DNA of 64,000 nucleotides from Tuctoria greenei (taxonomy: Eukaryota; Streptophyta; Magnoliopsida; Poales; Poaceae), in assembly GCA_036927565.1 (NCBI GenBank), contig JAYESD010000003.1:36893325-36957324 (forward strand). The letters are read 5' to 3'. A model generated the notes under the pieces. The model was not told the DNA's origin and did not search any database. It saw only the letters and a list, made by a program, of their open reading frames with translations. Below are positions 10,122-22,263 of this stretch, piece after piece (within the stretch, counting starts at the first letter, position 1; the number at the start of each line of letters is the position of its first letter). Position numbers and translations under genes: made by a program.

Positions 10122-11300
10122 CTTAGTCATCATGGGGCTTATGCCTCATCATTTTGTTGGGTGATTGAAGGACATAATAGCAATGTGAGAATGCATCACC
10201 TAATGTGTGAGTTCTACTCAAATTTCTGGAGAATTTCAAATGGTGTTTGGATTTAAGTTCCTCAATTGATGCACTCAGTCACTCTTATATGGAAGTGGTA
10301 TTTGTATCCTCACCAAGGCAATGTCTTTCTTGTCCTACATCTAAATAAGGCTCGTATGTGGATCTTGGTAGTGATCAAGAGTAGGCATATTTGCAACACA
10401 TTTATTTCTAGGTCAAAAGAGTAAGCATTAGGAGAAAATAAATCATATTTTTTATCAATATTTGTGCATGTGTGATGGAATAATTGTGGTGTGGAATATG
10501 AAGATGAGTCCATTGTATGCACTCTCTTTATTTGTGAATATGAAACATGACTACTTATTCTCTCTTTTTTTCTTCTCACGCTCTTGTACATGAGCATGCA
10601 TTTTTTTCTTTTTTTTTTCTTGTAGCCATGTCTTCTACTCCTCTTTTATTTTCAAATATTTCGAAGAGAGTACTTTGCAAGAAAAACATGGAGTATCTTT
10701 TTTATGGTGAATTGTATGATGGAATTTTGCTCACTTCTAGTATAGAAGTTTAGCATGTGCCCGAGCAATATTGATCTTAAAAGCATAAAAGATTCTCACA
10801 TAGGTCTATACTTGTTTTACTAGGCTCAATGTAAAGGCAAATAACATATGTATAGGGTTTATCAAATTCAAATCATCATATGGCCTTGGTAGGGATTCTA
10901 TAAAATGAGGAAATCCCATATAAATTTTCTCCGAGAAATTAAGTTTCACTTTCAACTAGTATAATAGCAGCTCTTATCACTATATCATTCCCCACAACAA
11001 CCTAGAATTGGACTTAGCCTTTGCTAACCACAAATTCTAAGTTTCAGGCAAGGGTATTCTAAGCCAATAAACTCAATACTTAGAGAATACCAAGTTGTAT
11101 GCAAGGGGCTAGAGAAAATAAAACAGAGCAACTATTCATCATTTCAACTTATGCAAAGTAAAAATATTCTTATCGCACATCTTTTATTTTATTAACCTAT
11201 CCTATATTACATTATATATATATATATTTATTTATTTAGATGCAATAGTGGTGGAAAGAAAGAAATAAAATAAAGGAATGCAAATGAGGTTTGATACAAG
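10122..11300 (-). other. 3' untranslated region of Athila-like copy R
   Basis: This AT-rich stretch lies between the stop of the ORF1-like gene and the LTR start. It holds a (TA)n run near 11213-11226, an A/T-rich homopolymer patch near 10603-10620, and no coding signal that I can support. On the minus strand the sequence following the ORF stop is purine/C-rich, as usual for this group. Confidence 0.5.
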
Positions 11301-12870
11301 TTACCTCAAGTGGGGGTCCTCTCCCAAGCTTGTCCTTCTCAGTTCCTGATAAGGGTTGAACCCTAGATGACGGAAGTAGGCCATGAGTTCAGCCTGTTGT
11401 TGTTGCAGCGTGGTGTTAACATTATTGAATTGTGCGTTGATTTGTTGCTGCCAGCCGTGGGTACCTTGGACGTGGTCTTCAAGTGTGTTGAAGACATCGT
11501 CGGTCCTCACTTTAAGGTCTCCCATCCTTTGAGTGAGTTCCGCCATTCCTTGGCAAAAGTCATGAGAACCTCCGGTCAAAAAGGAATGACGTGTACCCAC
11601 CGGTGGAGGAGGCAAGCTACTAGATCTTGAGCTACCTCTGGTGGTAGTCCACTGCTGCCACGACGATCCTTCTGTCTCATACGTTTGAGGTTGGGTCCAA
11701 CCAGGTTCATCACCCGTCAGATCCCCTTCCTCTAGATACTCATAGGCAGGAGTATATCGTGGTGGCATCTCCATGGCGGCTCTATGTAAATGGCTCCTTG
11801 TGACCCTGCCAGAGACATTACTCCTATGAACCTCTTCGATAGGTTGAAGAGCAATGATTAGTTCCCGACACTTATATAAATGAAAATCCGGGTTAGGTAA
11901 CCGAATTTCATTTGCATAGCCAGGATAAAAAAATACTAAGGATCCATCTAGATCATGTTTAATAGTGAGTCCTTGCACTAGATAATCCTCATCTATTAAG
12001 TAGCGGGTTGTTGAAATATATTCAATTCAAGCATTTTCTAGAGCCCCTACTTTCATAGCAATGCGGGTAATTAATGAAGTATATTCAATTGGTCCTGTCA
12101 TGTTAGTGTTTTATAACCATTGTGACATCATAGCTTTAACAGGAGAAATTTTAATATTTTTAACCATGGCATAAAGGGTCCTAAGTTGATCATCACACAC
12201 AATCCTAACATCCCCTCTAGGCAACATAGTCATAGCCAACCATCTATGCATGAAACGTATAGTGGAGTTTTTAAAGTGGCCATTTCTAGGGTTCCTACAC
12301 ACTACCTCACTAGTCAAGTCTTGTCAAAAACTTTGTTTGTTAAATTTAGGCAAATGGTCTAAATCTATTAAACAACATCTTTGGAAGCCTAGGAGTTCAC
12401 TAAATTTTTTCCATAGCATAAAGTATTCTTTTCAGAAAAAACCTAAAAGAAACACCTTCAAATCCTATTTTAAGGGTGCATAGGAATTGAATAGTCAGGA
12501 GGCATGAACCTTCCTCATCTACTTGAGCAAAATTATCCCATCCTAATGCATGCCAAATGATAAAGAATTTGGAATGCATACCTACTTTGGAGAGTAGCGC
12601 CGGATAGTAGGCCTTCACGTGGGCGAACTCGTGATCTCGGAGGAGGTTATAGGCTTGTCATTCAACTTCATGCCTCAAGTCGAGGACGTCGTTGTTGAGG
12701 AGGTAGAGTGGAGAATCATCTTCCTCCATTTTGACATCTTCGTGCGCACCTCTCCATCATGGACTTGGTGTAGGCTCAAGGGAGAGGTGTGAGCTTGAAT
12801 TCCTCCCATGGCTTGAGCTTGATGAAGGTCCTTTCCTCTTCCCAAACAACTACTTCATGCTCTTCATGGT
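11301..12870 (-). pseudogene. Athila ORF1/env-like protein (broken)
   Basis: The C-terminal 225 codons (11978-11301) are open. They contain a low-complexity Ser/Pro region, then 'FCQGMAELTQRMGDL' and a Gln/Asn-rich coiled-coil 'NNVNTTLQQQQAELM', ending 'SLGEDPHLR'. Upstream, through several frameshifts and stops, lie 'HVKAYYPALLSKVG' near 12610, 'FFIIWHALGWDNFAQV' near 12560, 'LLTIQFLCTL' near 12500, and 'FMHRWLAMTMLPRGDVR' near 12250. This is the pattern of the Athila ORF-1 family, found as the third gene in grass Athila-type elements, function unknown. The N-terminus has a basic/Ser-rich start near 12870. It is not an intact gene. Confidence 0.65.
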
Positions 12871-13547
12871 TGCAAAACTCGAGAACAAACAAAACAAACT
12901 CGCAATGGATTACATTAGTGAAAACCAAACGAAAAGCCTCGATTAATTATCTTGTCAACATGAGATCAACTTGTGAATGCAAATGCAAATGGAAATCAAA
13001 GAAATCTTTTTGGCTTGAAATTAGGAGAAGTGTTGCAACAAAGAGCACAACAATTTTTTAGCAAGTGTGAGAGTGAGTTGGGGAGGTGAAAATGAGGTGA
13101 AGTGTGAAGCAGCACACTCACTTGGGCATGTATAAATAGTGTAGCACCCCTCAATTGTCACAAGAGGAAAGAATTTAGCCGTTGGAGGAAAGAGAGCCAA
13201 ATTGGCACCCTTTCCTAGTCGTCCGACTAGGAGGGGGGGTCGGCCGACATGTAGGTGGGCCTCCCCTAGTTCCTCTTTTGGCAAGTGGCTCCTCAACGGC
13301 TATATTTCTAGTTGTTGGTTGAATCGACCACAATATTGCTCTGATTTTTTTTCAAATAAAACTACCCCCAATCCAATATTTTTATTTTTGATTGTCTAAA
13401 AAATGAGAAATAAATCTAAGTTGAGACTACAAAATTCCCAACCCTCTAAGAAAAATCAAAACATGCTATGGGAAAATGCAAAAAATCCAAATGAAATATT
13501 CAAATGATGATGGAAAAAATAAAAAATGAGATAACTACAAAATTAAC
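12871..13547 (-). other. Non-coding spacer between protease and ORF1-like gene of copy R
   Basis: No retroviral domain is seen in either strand here, although RT, RNase H and integrase would be expected in an autonomous element. A TATAAATAG string (13132-13140, plus strand), an inverted repeat around CCTAGTCGTCCGACTAGG (13214-13231) and pyrimidine-rich leader-like sequence lie here. A subgenomic promoter for ORF1 is conceivable but unproven. Confidence 0.5.
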
Positions 13548-15222
13548 CTATTGGCGAGGTCCCATCCATAAATCCGATGAGTTGAATTTTTCTCCGTCGT
13601 CTTGAAGCTCAATTTTCACCCTTCGACCCTGGAGAAGTGGGCACGGCTGGCTCGCCTTGCTTCTTCTGTCACACCTTCCGTGGCGGCTTAGTGGACTTGG
13701 GCCGTTAAGACGACTCTGGCTTCTCCATTTTTTTGAAATGTTGGCGTGGGCAAAAAGATGGAGTCTCCTCATAAATGCAATGAGGGAGTCCATTTGAGGT
13801 GGTGTAACTTTGATCTCCTTGATATATTTGACATTGGGGCCATACATGATTTTGATCATGGGGCATTGCTCCTTCCTTGGCAAAAAGTCAAACCTTTCCT
13901 CCATGCCATTGATATGGAAGCGGATTTTTCCAGCTCCCACATCGATGCAAGCATCCGCAATGCTAATTAAAGGGCACCCAAGAATGAGCGGGGTTTCCTT
14001 TTCGACCTCCATGTCGAGCACCACGAAGTCCACGAGCATGAAGTAGTTTTGGATTTTCACCGGGACGTCTTCAGCGATACCCGCGAGATAGCGGAACGAT
14101 GAATCGGCCAGCTACAGCTGCATTGGCGTTGGAGACAGCATGGTTAAGTTTAGCTTGTAGAATACCACATTCATCATGACACTAACACTTGAGCCAAGGT
14201 CACAAAGTACCTTGTCAAAGTGTAGTGTTCCAATTGAGCAAGACATGATGGGATATCCTGAGTCCTTCAGCCAGTTGCCCTCCCGTAAATAGATTATGTT
14301 GACATTATCTACGGGAGGCTCGGGTTGTCCAGTGATTTTACCATTCTATAATGGTAGGACAATAGCTGCCAGTTGAGCTAATTGAGTTTCCAATATCTTG
14401 TTGAAGCTCAAATGGTTCTTGAAGGCAGAACCTAAGCTTTCAACCTTGGCATTGTTTTTTTAGGGTCTTGTCATTAGTCGACAATTTCTTGGATAGGGCA
14501 TCATTGATCTTGAGTTGTCTAATGGCAAGTTCCTTCAAGTGAGACTGGTTTCCATTACCGTTGTTGTTGTAGCCTCCTTGAAAGAAATGGTGTGTTTGGC
14601 CCCACCCTTGACCTCTTGGACAATATCCATTGTTGTTGTTGTAATTCCCGTTGTTGTCTAAGTATAAAGCATCCTCACAAGTCTCGGGGTAGTCACTCCC
14701 CATATGATCCGCGTTGCCATAGACTTCACATGTCACGTGATAGTCTAAGGCATGGACGATACCAAATACTTCACCGTTGGCTTAATAGTCCAACTTCTTC
14801 ATTAGGAGGTCCAATTTGGTAGCGATCATGTCCACCTCTTTCAAGGTGTACATGCCTCGCTGTCGGGACTAGAGACGCTCATTGTTGAATCCATGTTGAA
14901 AACCATCTTCTCAATTAACTACTTAGCTTTGGGCACCGTAAGTGAGAAGAAGGCTCCTCCAGCAGCAGTATCCACATGATCAGGGAGTAGGCTCATTGTA
15001 GATGTTTTGGATGATGAGCCAATCATCCATCTCATGGTGGGGACATGATAGGATATGCTCCTGCAGCCTTTCCCAAGCCTAGGGAATGGATTCCTTGGGC
15101 TCTTGCTGGAAGTTAGAAATCCTTCCACGTAGGGCATTGATCTTGCCCAATGGGAAGAACTTGGCGAGGAATGCCGAAGAACATTTCTCCAAGTATTTAT
15201 AGCACTTTGCTTAGCATAGAGC
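13548..15222 (-). pseudogene. Athila-like copy R gag-protease (broken, 5' truncated by E2)
   Basis: Gag enters at the E2 junction (15222). It shows a 'HVDTAAGGAFFSLTV' block near 14960, a zinc knuckle degraded to 'YGNADHMGSDY' near 14710, Asn-rich 'GGYNNNGNGN' near 14560, and a coiled-coil to 14440. The protease follows: 'CDLGSSVSVM' near 14190, 'FVVLDMEVEKETPLILGCP' near 14020 and 'HINGMEERFDF' near 13890. The last ORF (14060-13548) continues past protease for ~90 residues of basic, Ser/Arg-rich sequence and then stops, with no RT. Confidence 0.75.
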
Positions 15223-18200
15223 TGTAAAATCCCAGTTTTTCCTTGATATAAAGTTCAGTTACCAGTTTGTTTCCAACCATAGTGGCGATCAATTATGGTT
15301 GTACACATGAACTTGATATCATAAAAAATCTTTCTTTCACTCATACTTAAATTTTATTATCATAGGGCTCGGACATCACCAATGACCCTAGGATAATTCA
15401 AGTGACCTTTCTGCAAATTTTGGAATTTATTAAATGGAAATTTGCTAGGGCAAAAACAATATGCAGTACTAAATATATTCAAATTAATTCAAAAACTTGA
15501 ATATAGCTACTGTACAATTAGGCCCTGTCAAAGTATTTAAATCTGAGGCTATATATTTCTCCATGGCCTCATAATATTCCAAATAGCACACCTGCAAATT
15601 TTCATAATTTTTGAAACTCATTTGCTATTTAATTCAGTGACTCCATTGAATTTCATTCAAATTCAAATTTGAATTTAATTCAAATTCAAATTTGAATTTC
15701 ATTCAAATTCAAATTCAAATTTGAATTTCACTCAAATTCAAATTTGAATTTGAATTCAAATTGAAACTTGTCCAAATTTGAAATCCAATTTCAGAATTTA
15801 ATCTCCATATTTAACTTGGTCTCTCCACAAAAATCTAGGATTTTTAAATCAAGTTTGGTAGGGGAATTGAAGTTCCAGAGAGGATAGGCTTAAGGGGCAG
15901 TGGGACCCACTAGTCATAGACCCAAATTCGTGAGTGCTCTGCTGCCGCAATTCTGTCACCACCCCGCTCGACAACACACGCATGCAAAGCTCCAGTGAGA
16001 TGCTTGCCAGCTTGATAGCACCCCGGCGGCCTCCTTATCCCCCCTGGCCTCTTCTTCACGCCATCGACGAGTCTGGCCGCGTCGCTCCCTCTTTCTTCTC
16101 TCCCGCAAAGCAGAGCACCGCCACCGTTTTTCCTCACCAGTGAGCACCTCCTCCTTGCCTTATTTCTCTTCGATGCAAACAACAAACATGATGCCAAGGC
16201 TAGTTCTACCATCCTCACCCTTTAGCTCATCGTGTTGTTCATTGTTTGGCCCGTATTATGAAGTTCTGCCGTCGTCATTGTTGGACCGCCGAGGACATCG
16301 CTCTCTGTCCACTGCAGAGCCAGCAGCCTAGGCTGTTTCAAGCTTCGACTTCAACAGACGAACTGAGTGCCAGGACACCATCTTACTCACGGTACAAACT
16401 GTTCCTAAGCTAATCCTTTATCGCGCACGAAATCCTCTTTTCCTTTTCGGCATGCTTTAAACGCCTTTCCTAGGTTCACCTTGCAATTCATTTTCTAGAT
16501 GTAACTATCTTTTAATCCAGTTACATATTACTTTGCTAGCCTCCTTGCGGTTCTATATGAACAAAAAGTAGAAAGAATCATCGAGGAATGGCTATGTTAT
16601 TTTGGTTTTCGTAGCCGCCATGATGAAACCATCAGCACACCGTCGAACTCGTCATTGCTGACTATTCCACCCCGTTTGCACCCACAAATCATCGTCCCCA
16701 TGCTTCCAGGAATGTTTCTAGCCTCTTCCCAAGTTTTTTGCGCCATTCTTGTGCGATTCCGACGCTAGCCGAAACCCTAGCTCCGCCGCTGCCATCGCGC
16801 CGCCACCTCCAGCCATCGCTACCACGATTGGACCCCATCATCGTGTTGCACGGTCGATTTTGAGGCTAGGCGGTCAGAGCCGACCCGAGTGAAGGTCGAG
16901 GCAGCAAATCCCAGCGAGCTCGCCAGCGCAGCGCCACCGCGGCTGCATTGCGCGTCGGGGGGTAGGAGATGAACCGCGAGCCCCACCTCTCAGCGACGCG
17001 TGCGAGCGCACGGATCGGCTGCGGCTCTGGATCTGGTGCAGCTATGCGGGTTAACCCCATGGCCCTCGGTGCGGCCCAGCTGCGATAGGTTGATTTCAAA
17101 CTAGTGGGCCCGGCTGCTTTATTCAAATGTTTCCCATTGGAAAATAATTCTAGGATTCAACCAAATTTCTAAAAATCATTACTCCTAGTAGAATTGCTCA
17201 AAAATTTCCAAATAAAATCTGGTAGACTCATATAAAGCTATAATTTGTATTGATGTAATTTATTGGACATGAAACTCCCATAATTTATATAATTAATTCC
17301 TTTTAGCTAACTGCTTGGGAAATTAATTACTCCTGTTCTGTTAATTGAAAAATTCCCAATTTTAGTCCGACGGCTCTTATTAATACACTTGATGTCCAGT
17401 AAAAATTGCAAGTTCATTGGACTTCAATTACTGGGTTGATCAGTGTTCCAAATCTCTATGTAGTTAAAAATTGAAAAAAAAAATACAGAATCAATTTCAG
17501 CTTTTTCCCCAAACTTGCAAAATTAGTGTCTCCCTGTAGGAAGCTTAGAAAATTGTGTAACCAATTTTCCTTGAACCAGTGAGACCCCCTATACAAGGTA
17601 CAAGCACTGGTAGCCATGATAGACCTCCAAAATTACAACTATAATTCAGAGAAGGTTTATACTTGTAGGAATTTTAGGGACAACAAACTTCCTTGATCAT
17701 CTCCTGTTCTTTGCAAGAGTCTCCATTATAGTCCCTAGTATATACCATAAAAGTTCCAAAGCCAATTAAGATCATAATATTATTTGATTCACAAGATATT
17801 AGCTTGTGACCGTAAACTTAATATTTATTTTCAAAGTCATTCATATATAGTATATGCATAACGTGTAGTAATTGAAGTCGAGGAGCAACCGGAAGCTTTG
17901 GAAGTCCAGCTGCCGGAGACTAACAAAGACTCGGACTCGCATTCAGGCTTGCCCCGGTTTGCAAATAAGTTCCTTACAGTGTCTTTGCAGTTTTCATTCA
18001 CCTTACATCATCTGATGTTTGTGCATTACGTTTAAGGTGTTTGACATCCACTTGCATGACCAAATACCCCAGGGAGTTGTTAGAATAGCTCACAGACTCG
18101 TGTAGTAACTGCCATGCTATTATTCATAGGGAGCCGGTAGAAGTCGAGTAGTTGTAATCTACTCGCGAGATAGGATTTTATCACACAGGATAAATTGGAT

Positions 18201-19410
18201 CAAGAAATGATTTATAAATATGAAATTGAGACAAGTCAAATATGAGTAGGAAGCGACAAGAGGTGGTCTTGGTCGCATAGCTCTGACCGTGTCAATTAAG
18301 TCCCATGCCGTGTGTGACCCTGTTGGACAAGCTTGAATTGTATCGGTGACATACTGGAGAAATGGGCTCCAGTAAACTGAAGTAGCTTGATACTGGTTTG
18401 TCGAGGCATTCCGTTCTATTTTATAGGTGTGGGTTGAGGGCAGCAAGGTGTAAATCAGCTGGTGGGCACGTCAGAGTTCGCCCCACGCAGTGACCTCCTG
18501 CTCGTGACGGATCGACCGGTTCGGCATTCGAGTGTTGGGTGAAAGGTGGCCATATACGACTAGTACTGAAGTGTTATGTAGGTACTGCTGTATGTACTCG
18601 TTGGCGCTTCCGAAAGTGCGTATGTGTCGTGTTGTCCGGGTGTGTCCTGATTGCAATCATCATCCCTCGCGGTAATAGAGTACCACTTTCTCACTGCGCT
18701 GTGACGTAGTAAATACTTAAGAAGCTAGAAGAATATGATTTATTGAATTACAATTGTTTTGCAACCTTGTATGGCTTAGAGATAGCACAATTAAAAGTTT
18801 ACAGTTTCCCCATACTTTACCTGTAATAGCATTATGTGCTTTGGGCATGTCATATCATCGACAAAGCATTTCTTGTTTGATTGTGGAGTCTATGATGTGT
18901 CGTGCTTGAAGAATGTCATGTGCTACTTAAAACATGACTATAAGGATCCACTTGTAGGCGAGTCCTTTATGATATTCCTTACCTATTCTTAGTATTCACC
19001 CCTGCATATGTCTAGTGAGACGGGTTAGTCTTGCTGAGCCTTAAGCTCACGTTTGCAGTTAACAAGTTTTTGCAGATTATACGACTGATGACGGGTTTGA
19101 TGACGAGGCTGCACCCCCTACACGATTTACAGCCGAGTGGGAACCCTGCACGCCGCCATAAGTTGGGTGTTGCTAGTGCGAAGGATACAGGACATGGATG
19201 ACTTTGCTTTTGCATAGCTAGTGTCGAGAACGTAGCTATGATGTATAGTTCTCTTTCCTCTTCGCTTAGTATTGTAATACTTCCGCTGTGTTTATAAATA
19301 AAGACTTGGTATTGTATTTTATTCTCGTTCTTTTCTTGTATATTGTTGGGTGTCGCAACGTACGACACCACCCAATGTGATCGTTGGTTGTCGGGATTCC
19401 GGTCCCCACA
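15223..19410 (+). repeat. E2 5' LTR (4,188 bp)
   Basis: It starts TGTAAAATCCCAG and ends GGTCCCCACA, 3 bp before the primer-binding site, and is matched along its length by 29956-34037. It has an AATAAA at 19297-19302 near the 3' end. The segment 15656-15775 is an expanded AT-rich palindromic repeat. GC-rich sequence near 15900-16330 and 16740-17060 contains several short open frames that I consider fortuitous. No GGACTAGTCC array is present, unlike families A and B. No clear TATA box could be assigned. Confidence 0.9.
15656..15775. repeat. AATTCAAATTTGAATT palindrome expansion
   Basis: About five overlapping copies of ATTCAAATTTGAATT-type palindromes are strung together. The corresponding place in the 3' LTR (near 30380-30420) has essentially one copy, so the tract expanded by roughly 75 bp in the 5' LTR after insertion. 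Confidence 0.85.
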
Positions 19411-19413
19411 TCA

Positions 19414-19425
19414 TGGTATCAGAGC
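19414..19425 (+). other. E2 primer-binding site
   Basis: TGGTATCAGAGC, an exact complement of the 3' end of plant initiator Met-tRNA, lies 3 bp after the 5' LTR end. Confidence 0.95.
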
Positions 19426-21300
19426 ATTATTGGGAACAATGTGCTTGAAAAGAGCATATTTTCAAAAACTTAGGATTATATGAGTGATGAATTAGCTATG
19501 CCCATATAAGGAGTATTATTAGTATAAGTTATAACGGTGGTAAACTAACTTATGTGTTATTATTTCTGTAAAGACGCTCCGACATTAGGTAAGAAGTAAG
19601 ATACGCCACCGCAAGCGGATCAATTGCGGTAAGCTCACCAAGCGAGAGGTAACATGGAAATCTTTCTGTGGCTTTGCACCGAAGAGTCAATATGAGTCTC
19701 TAAAGCTTTTCATGTTTTCGAGAACATATGACACGCGGTACCCTAGAGTGACACAAAATTAGTGGGAGCCCCCGTCGGGTGGTGGATAACCCGATAGTAT
19801 GCATCTCTAGAACTATTCATGTTCTATGAGAGCATGCGAAACACGTATGCCCGAGTGTGTATCAGCCAGCTCGTGCAGGAGTCTTTTCTATACAGACGTA
19901 GTCAACCATGTACCTCGAGATATGACATCGCTTGAGGGCGACTCACACCAGAGTCGTATGCATTTACTTTCATATATATTATTGTGACTGCCTGTTCTGT
20001 TTCCCCATGTCGCCCTTGAGGTGTGAAGGTGTGAAAGGGGATTGTTTGTCTTCTGCAGCACTAACTACGGTAGCGACCTGTGTAGCACACGTTTGCGTGT
20101 GAACGATACTAGAGCCACCTATAAACGTGTCCGGATATACCGGTTAGAACTTTCTTTGGTGAGGCACGTAGTACCGTCAGTATCAAATTTGATACTTGAC
20201 CATCCCCGACAACAGAATGGATGCATTACATTTTGAAAAGTCCGACTATCTGATGCGGGTAGGCTTGGACTCCGAAAAATGAGTTTCGACTCGACAAAGG
20301 GTTAGAACCAAGATTCTTGATTTCTGGCTGAAGTTTGCTCAACTTTGCTGGACTATGATCTTGGTTAGTTTTGAATAAACATATGGGTATGCTATATGGA
20401 TGGAAATTTTTTGAAGACCTCTACAACTTTTCTGTTGACCATCAAGGCAGAAAAGCTTGATAATCTGTTGAAATTTGGAGTATACTTCAACTGCTCCAGA
20501 TGACCACTGCCTTATTGTGATACATATCTGAAAAACGTAGAAGGATATCTACATATTTGTTATTCAAAGTTTTTCCAGATTCGAATTTGAGTCAATTCAA
20601 ATTTCGAGTTCAAAACAGTGAACTGTAGGGCTTCTGTTGAAAACCAGTCAGTTCATCTGTTAAGTTTGGATAGTTATAGCTCTTAATACAGAATAGTGAC
20701 ATGGTCACATATATACATTTCTGGAAATCTTAGGAAGTCCTCTATCGACTTTATATTGAACTCATGACCTGAATCTTGGTGTAACTGTGTTTAATTCCTA
20801 TTGTCGCAAACTTGGTTCTGGCAGAACAGAACTTGAAACAGTCCGCGCATAGTTTTGAATTTGCGCACTATACCTGTATAACAAATTTTTCAAGGCTGAA
20901 CTCTTTTACTTCTGGATTTTTAACATGATGTTATACAATGTTTATTTTGTCATTACCTAAATATATTTTTACGATATACCATTATAAATTGTGGAAATAA
21001 CCACATATACAGGGGAGGTTCTGTCAAAATTTCCAGAAAACTTGGGTCAAATTTAAACCTGTATAGATTCTACTTCCTAGCTCACCTGGAGCTATATGAG
21101 TACAATATGGAAAGGTTGTAAAGTGTACTAAAACTTTTTTATTCAACCCAACATCTGGTTCTGACGTTTCCTGTATGAAAATTTTGAATTTATACAGGAA
21201 GGTCAGCTGGAACAGACTGTGATTACTAATCCAGCTTTAAATTTTCCTTGAACTATTGGAAGTTGGAAACCTTTTCATTGTTCAAGTATCCTTTCCACAG
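19426..21300 (+). other. E2 leader between primer site and extra ORF
   Basis: This 1.9-kb stretch has no convincing coding sequence. It ends in a pyrimidine-containing run and CAG directly before the ATG at 21301 (TATCCTTTCCACAG), which resembles a 3' splice site. Packaging signals are expected here from family knowledge, but none can be identified by eye. Confidence 0.5.
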
Positions 21301-21984
21301 ATGGCGGATTTGATGGTACACTTACCGAATGGATGGGTGCTCGCGACGTGTGCTCATCGAAAAGGTTTTCCGGAGTTGTTGATAGTGGTGCTTCAACGGT
21401 TCGGGTATCGCGACATACCGAGCTATTGGGGCAGGGAATTCGATGATGGAGTTGTGACAAGATGCACTATCTATGTTGATGTACCCGCTGGTCCGTCATA
21501 TATTGGATGGGCTCCTTTCTCCATCCAGATGAAAGGGGCTCAGTTGGAAGACATGTGGTGTTTTGCCACGAGTGTTGCTATTGTGAGGTTTTGCAAGCTT
21601 CATTTTCGGCATTTGTTGGGCACCCCGTTCGCGCTCTTTCCAGTCGATGGTAGAGCTGGTGAGGAGTGGGCGTGTCGAATGAGTGCAGATTATGGCATTC
21701 ACGGAGAGGTACCCAAGATAATCTTGGCATTATATGCAGCATCATCGTGTCAAGTGAGCCTTACACAACATGTTAGCATTGAAGGGTTGCTGGGTGATCT
21801 GAAACAAGCTTTGATTCGAGGAGATCATTTTGAGTGGGCCAATGACTCACTTAGAGCCATGATTGCTCCTATCAATCGATGTTTAAATTTAGGGAGAATC
21901 AGTGGCACCGAGCTGTTCAAGACCTATCGGAAGATCGCCAGGAAGCGCATTGCGCATAAAAGCATTGGAGGTGAGGCAACTTGA
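21301..21984 (+). CDS. E2 extra ORF upstream of gag (ORF0-like), unknown function
   Basis: There are 228 codons from the first ATG, 'MADLMVHLPNGWVLATCAHR', with no stop, although gag-pol of the same element is full of stops. The open frame extends 15 codons upstream but without an ATG. The N-terminal ~220 residues look globular (Trp, Cys and aromatic residues throughout, for example 'FGYRDIPSYWGREF' and 'MWCFATSVAIVRFCKLHF'). No catalytic motif, zinc finger or membrane segment is evident. After 21965 a shift into another frame continues with a Gln/Leu-rich coiled-coil-like segment and an acidic tail to about 22262, so the ancestral protein was probably about 320 residues. Extra ORFs before gag are known in some rice gypsy families (RIRE3/RIRE8 type, from memory). 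Homology to those is plausible but untested. Confidence 0.6.
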   Translation: MADLMVHLPNGWVLATCAHRKGFPELLIVVLQRFGYRDIPSYWGREFDDGVVTRCTIYVDVPAGPSYIGWAPFSIQMKGAQLEDMWCFATSVAIVRFCKLHFRHLLGTPFALFPVDGRAGEEWACRMSADYGIHGEVPKIILALYAASSCQVSLTQHVSIEGLLGDLKQALIRGDHFEWANDSLRAMIAPINRCLNLGRISGTELFKTYRKIARKRIAHKSIGGEAT

Positions 21985-22263
21985 GGTGCAGCTGCTGGAT
22001 GATCAGTTGAGTACGGTGACTCAAGAATGGGATCAATCCAGGGAGTGAGACTCAGGATTGGAAAGCCAGTTGCGAGCATGCACGAAAGGAACTGGAAGAC
22101 TATAAGATGTTTCTTCTATAGGCTGATGTGCAATCATTAGTTGCCGCGACATCATCGGTGGTGGGTGAGGCAGCAACTCCTGCTCCAGCACTCGCACCTG
22201 TGGCACCAATTTTTAAGGACGAGGACAAAGAAGATCCTGAGATACTTGAGTACGTAGAATAGG
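21965..22263 (+). pseudogene. Frameshifted C-terminal tail of the E2 extra ORF
   Basis: In the alternative frame the sequence continues 'EVQLLDDQLSTVTQEWDQ', then after stops 'ESQLRACTKELEDYKMFLL', 'AATPAPALAPVAPIF' and the acidic 'DEDKEDPEILEYVE'. This reads as a coiled-coil followed by an Ala/Pro and acidic tail of the upstream protein, separated by a frameshift near 21965 and stops near 22048 and 22120. The remaining spacer to 22641 shows no coding signal. Confidence 0.45.

Larger units (their letters stand above)
10122..15222 (-). mobile_element. Athila-like copy R, lacking pol
   Basis: Minus-strand order is gag (cut at 15222 by E2), protease, a 0.7-kb spacer, an ORF1/env-like gene, and a 1.2-kb 3' untranslated region that runs into the LTR at 10121. 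RT, RNase H and integrase are absent between protease (ends near 13548) and the ORF1-like gene (starts near 12870). Either pol was deleted or this is a non-autonomous subfamily. The gag-protease resembles copy L but is clearly a different copy. Confidence 0.65.

Noticed and set aside
11213..11226. (TA)n run as a transposon or MITE end.
   Set aside because: No terminal inverted repeats or target duplication were found around it. It is a simple AT repeat in the Athila 3' region.
15910..16331. Overlapping GC-rich open frames in E2 LTRs (also 30568-30855 and 31517-31844).
   Set aside because: They are in LTR sequence on both strands, differ between LTR copies, and have low-complexity Arg/Ser composition typical of GC-rich non-coding DNA.
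21256..21300. Upstream extension of the E2 extra ORF.
   Set aside because: The extension starts with TTG. The first ATG in frame is at 21301, directly after a CAG.
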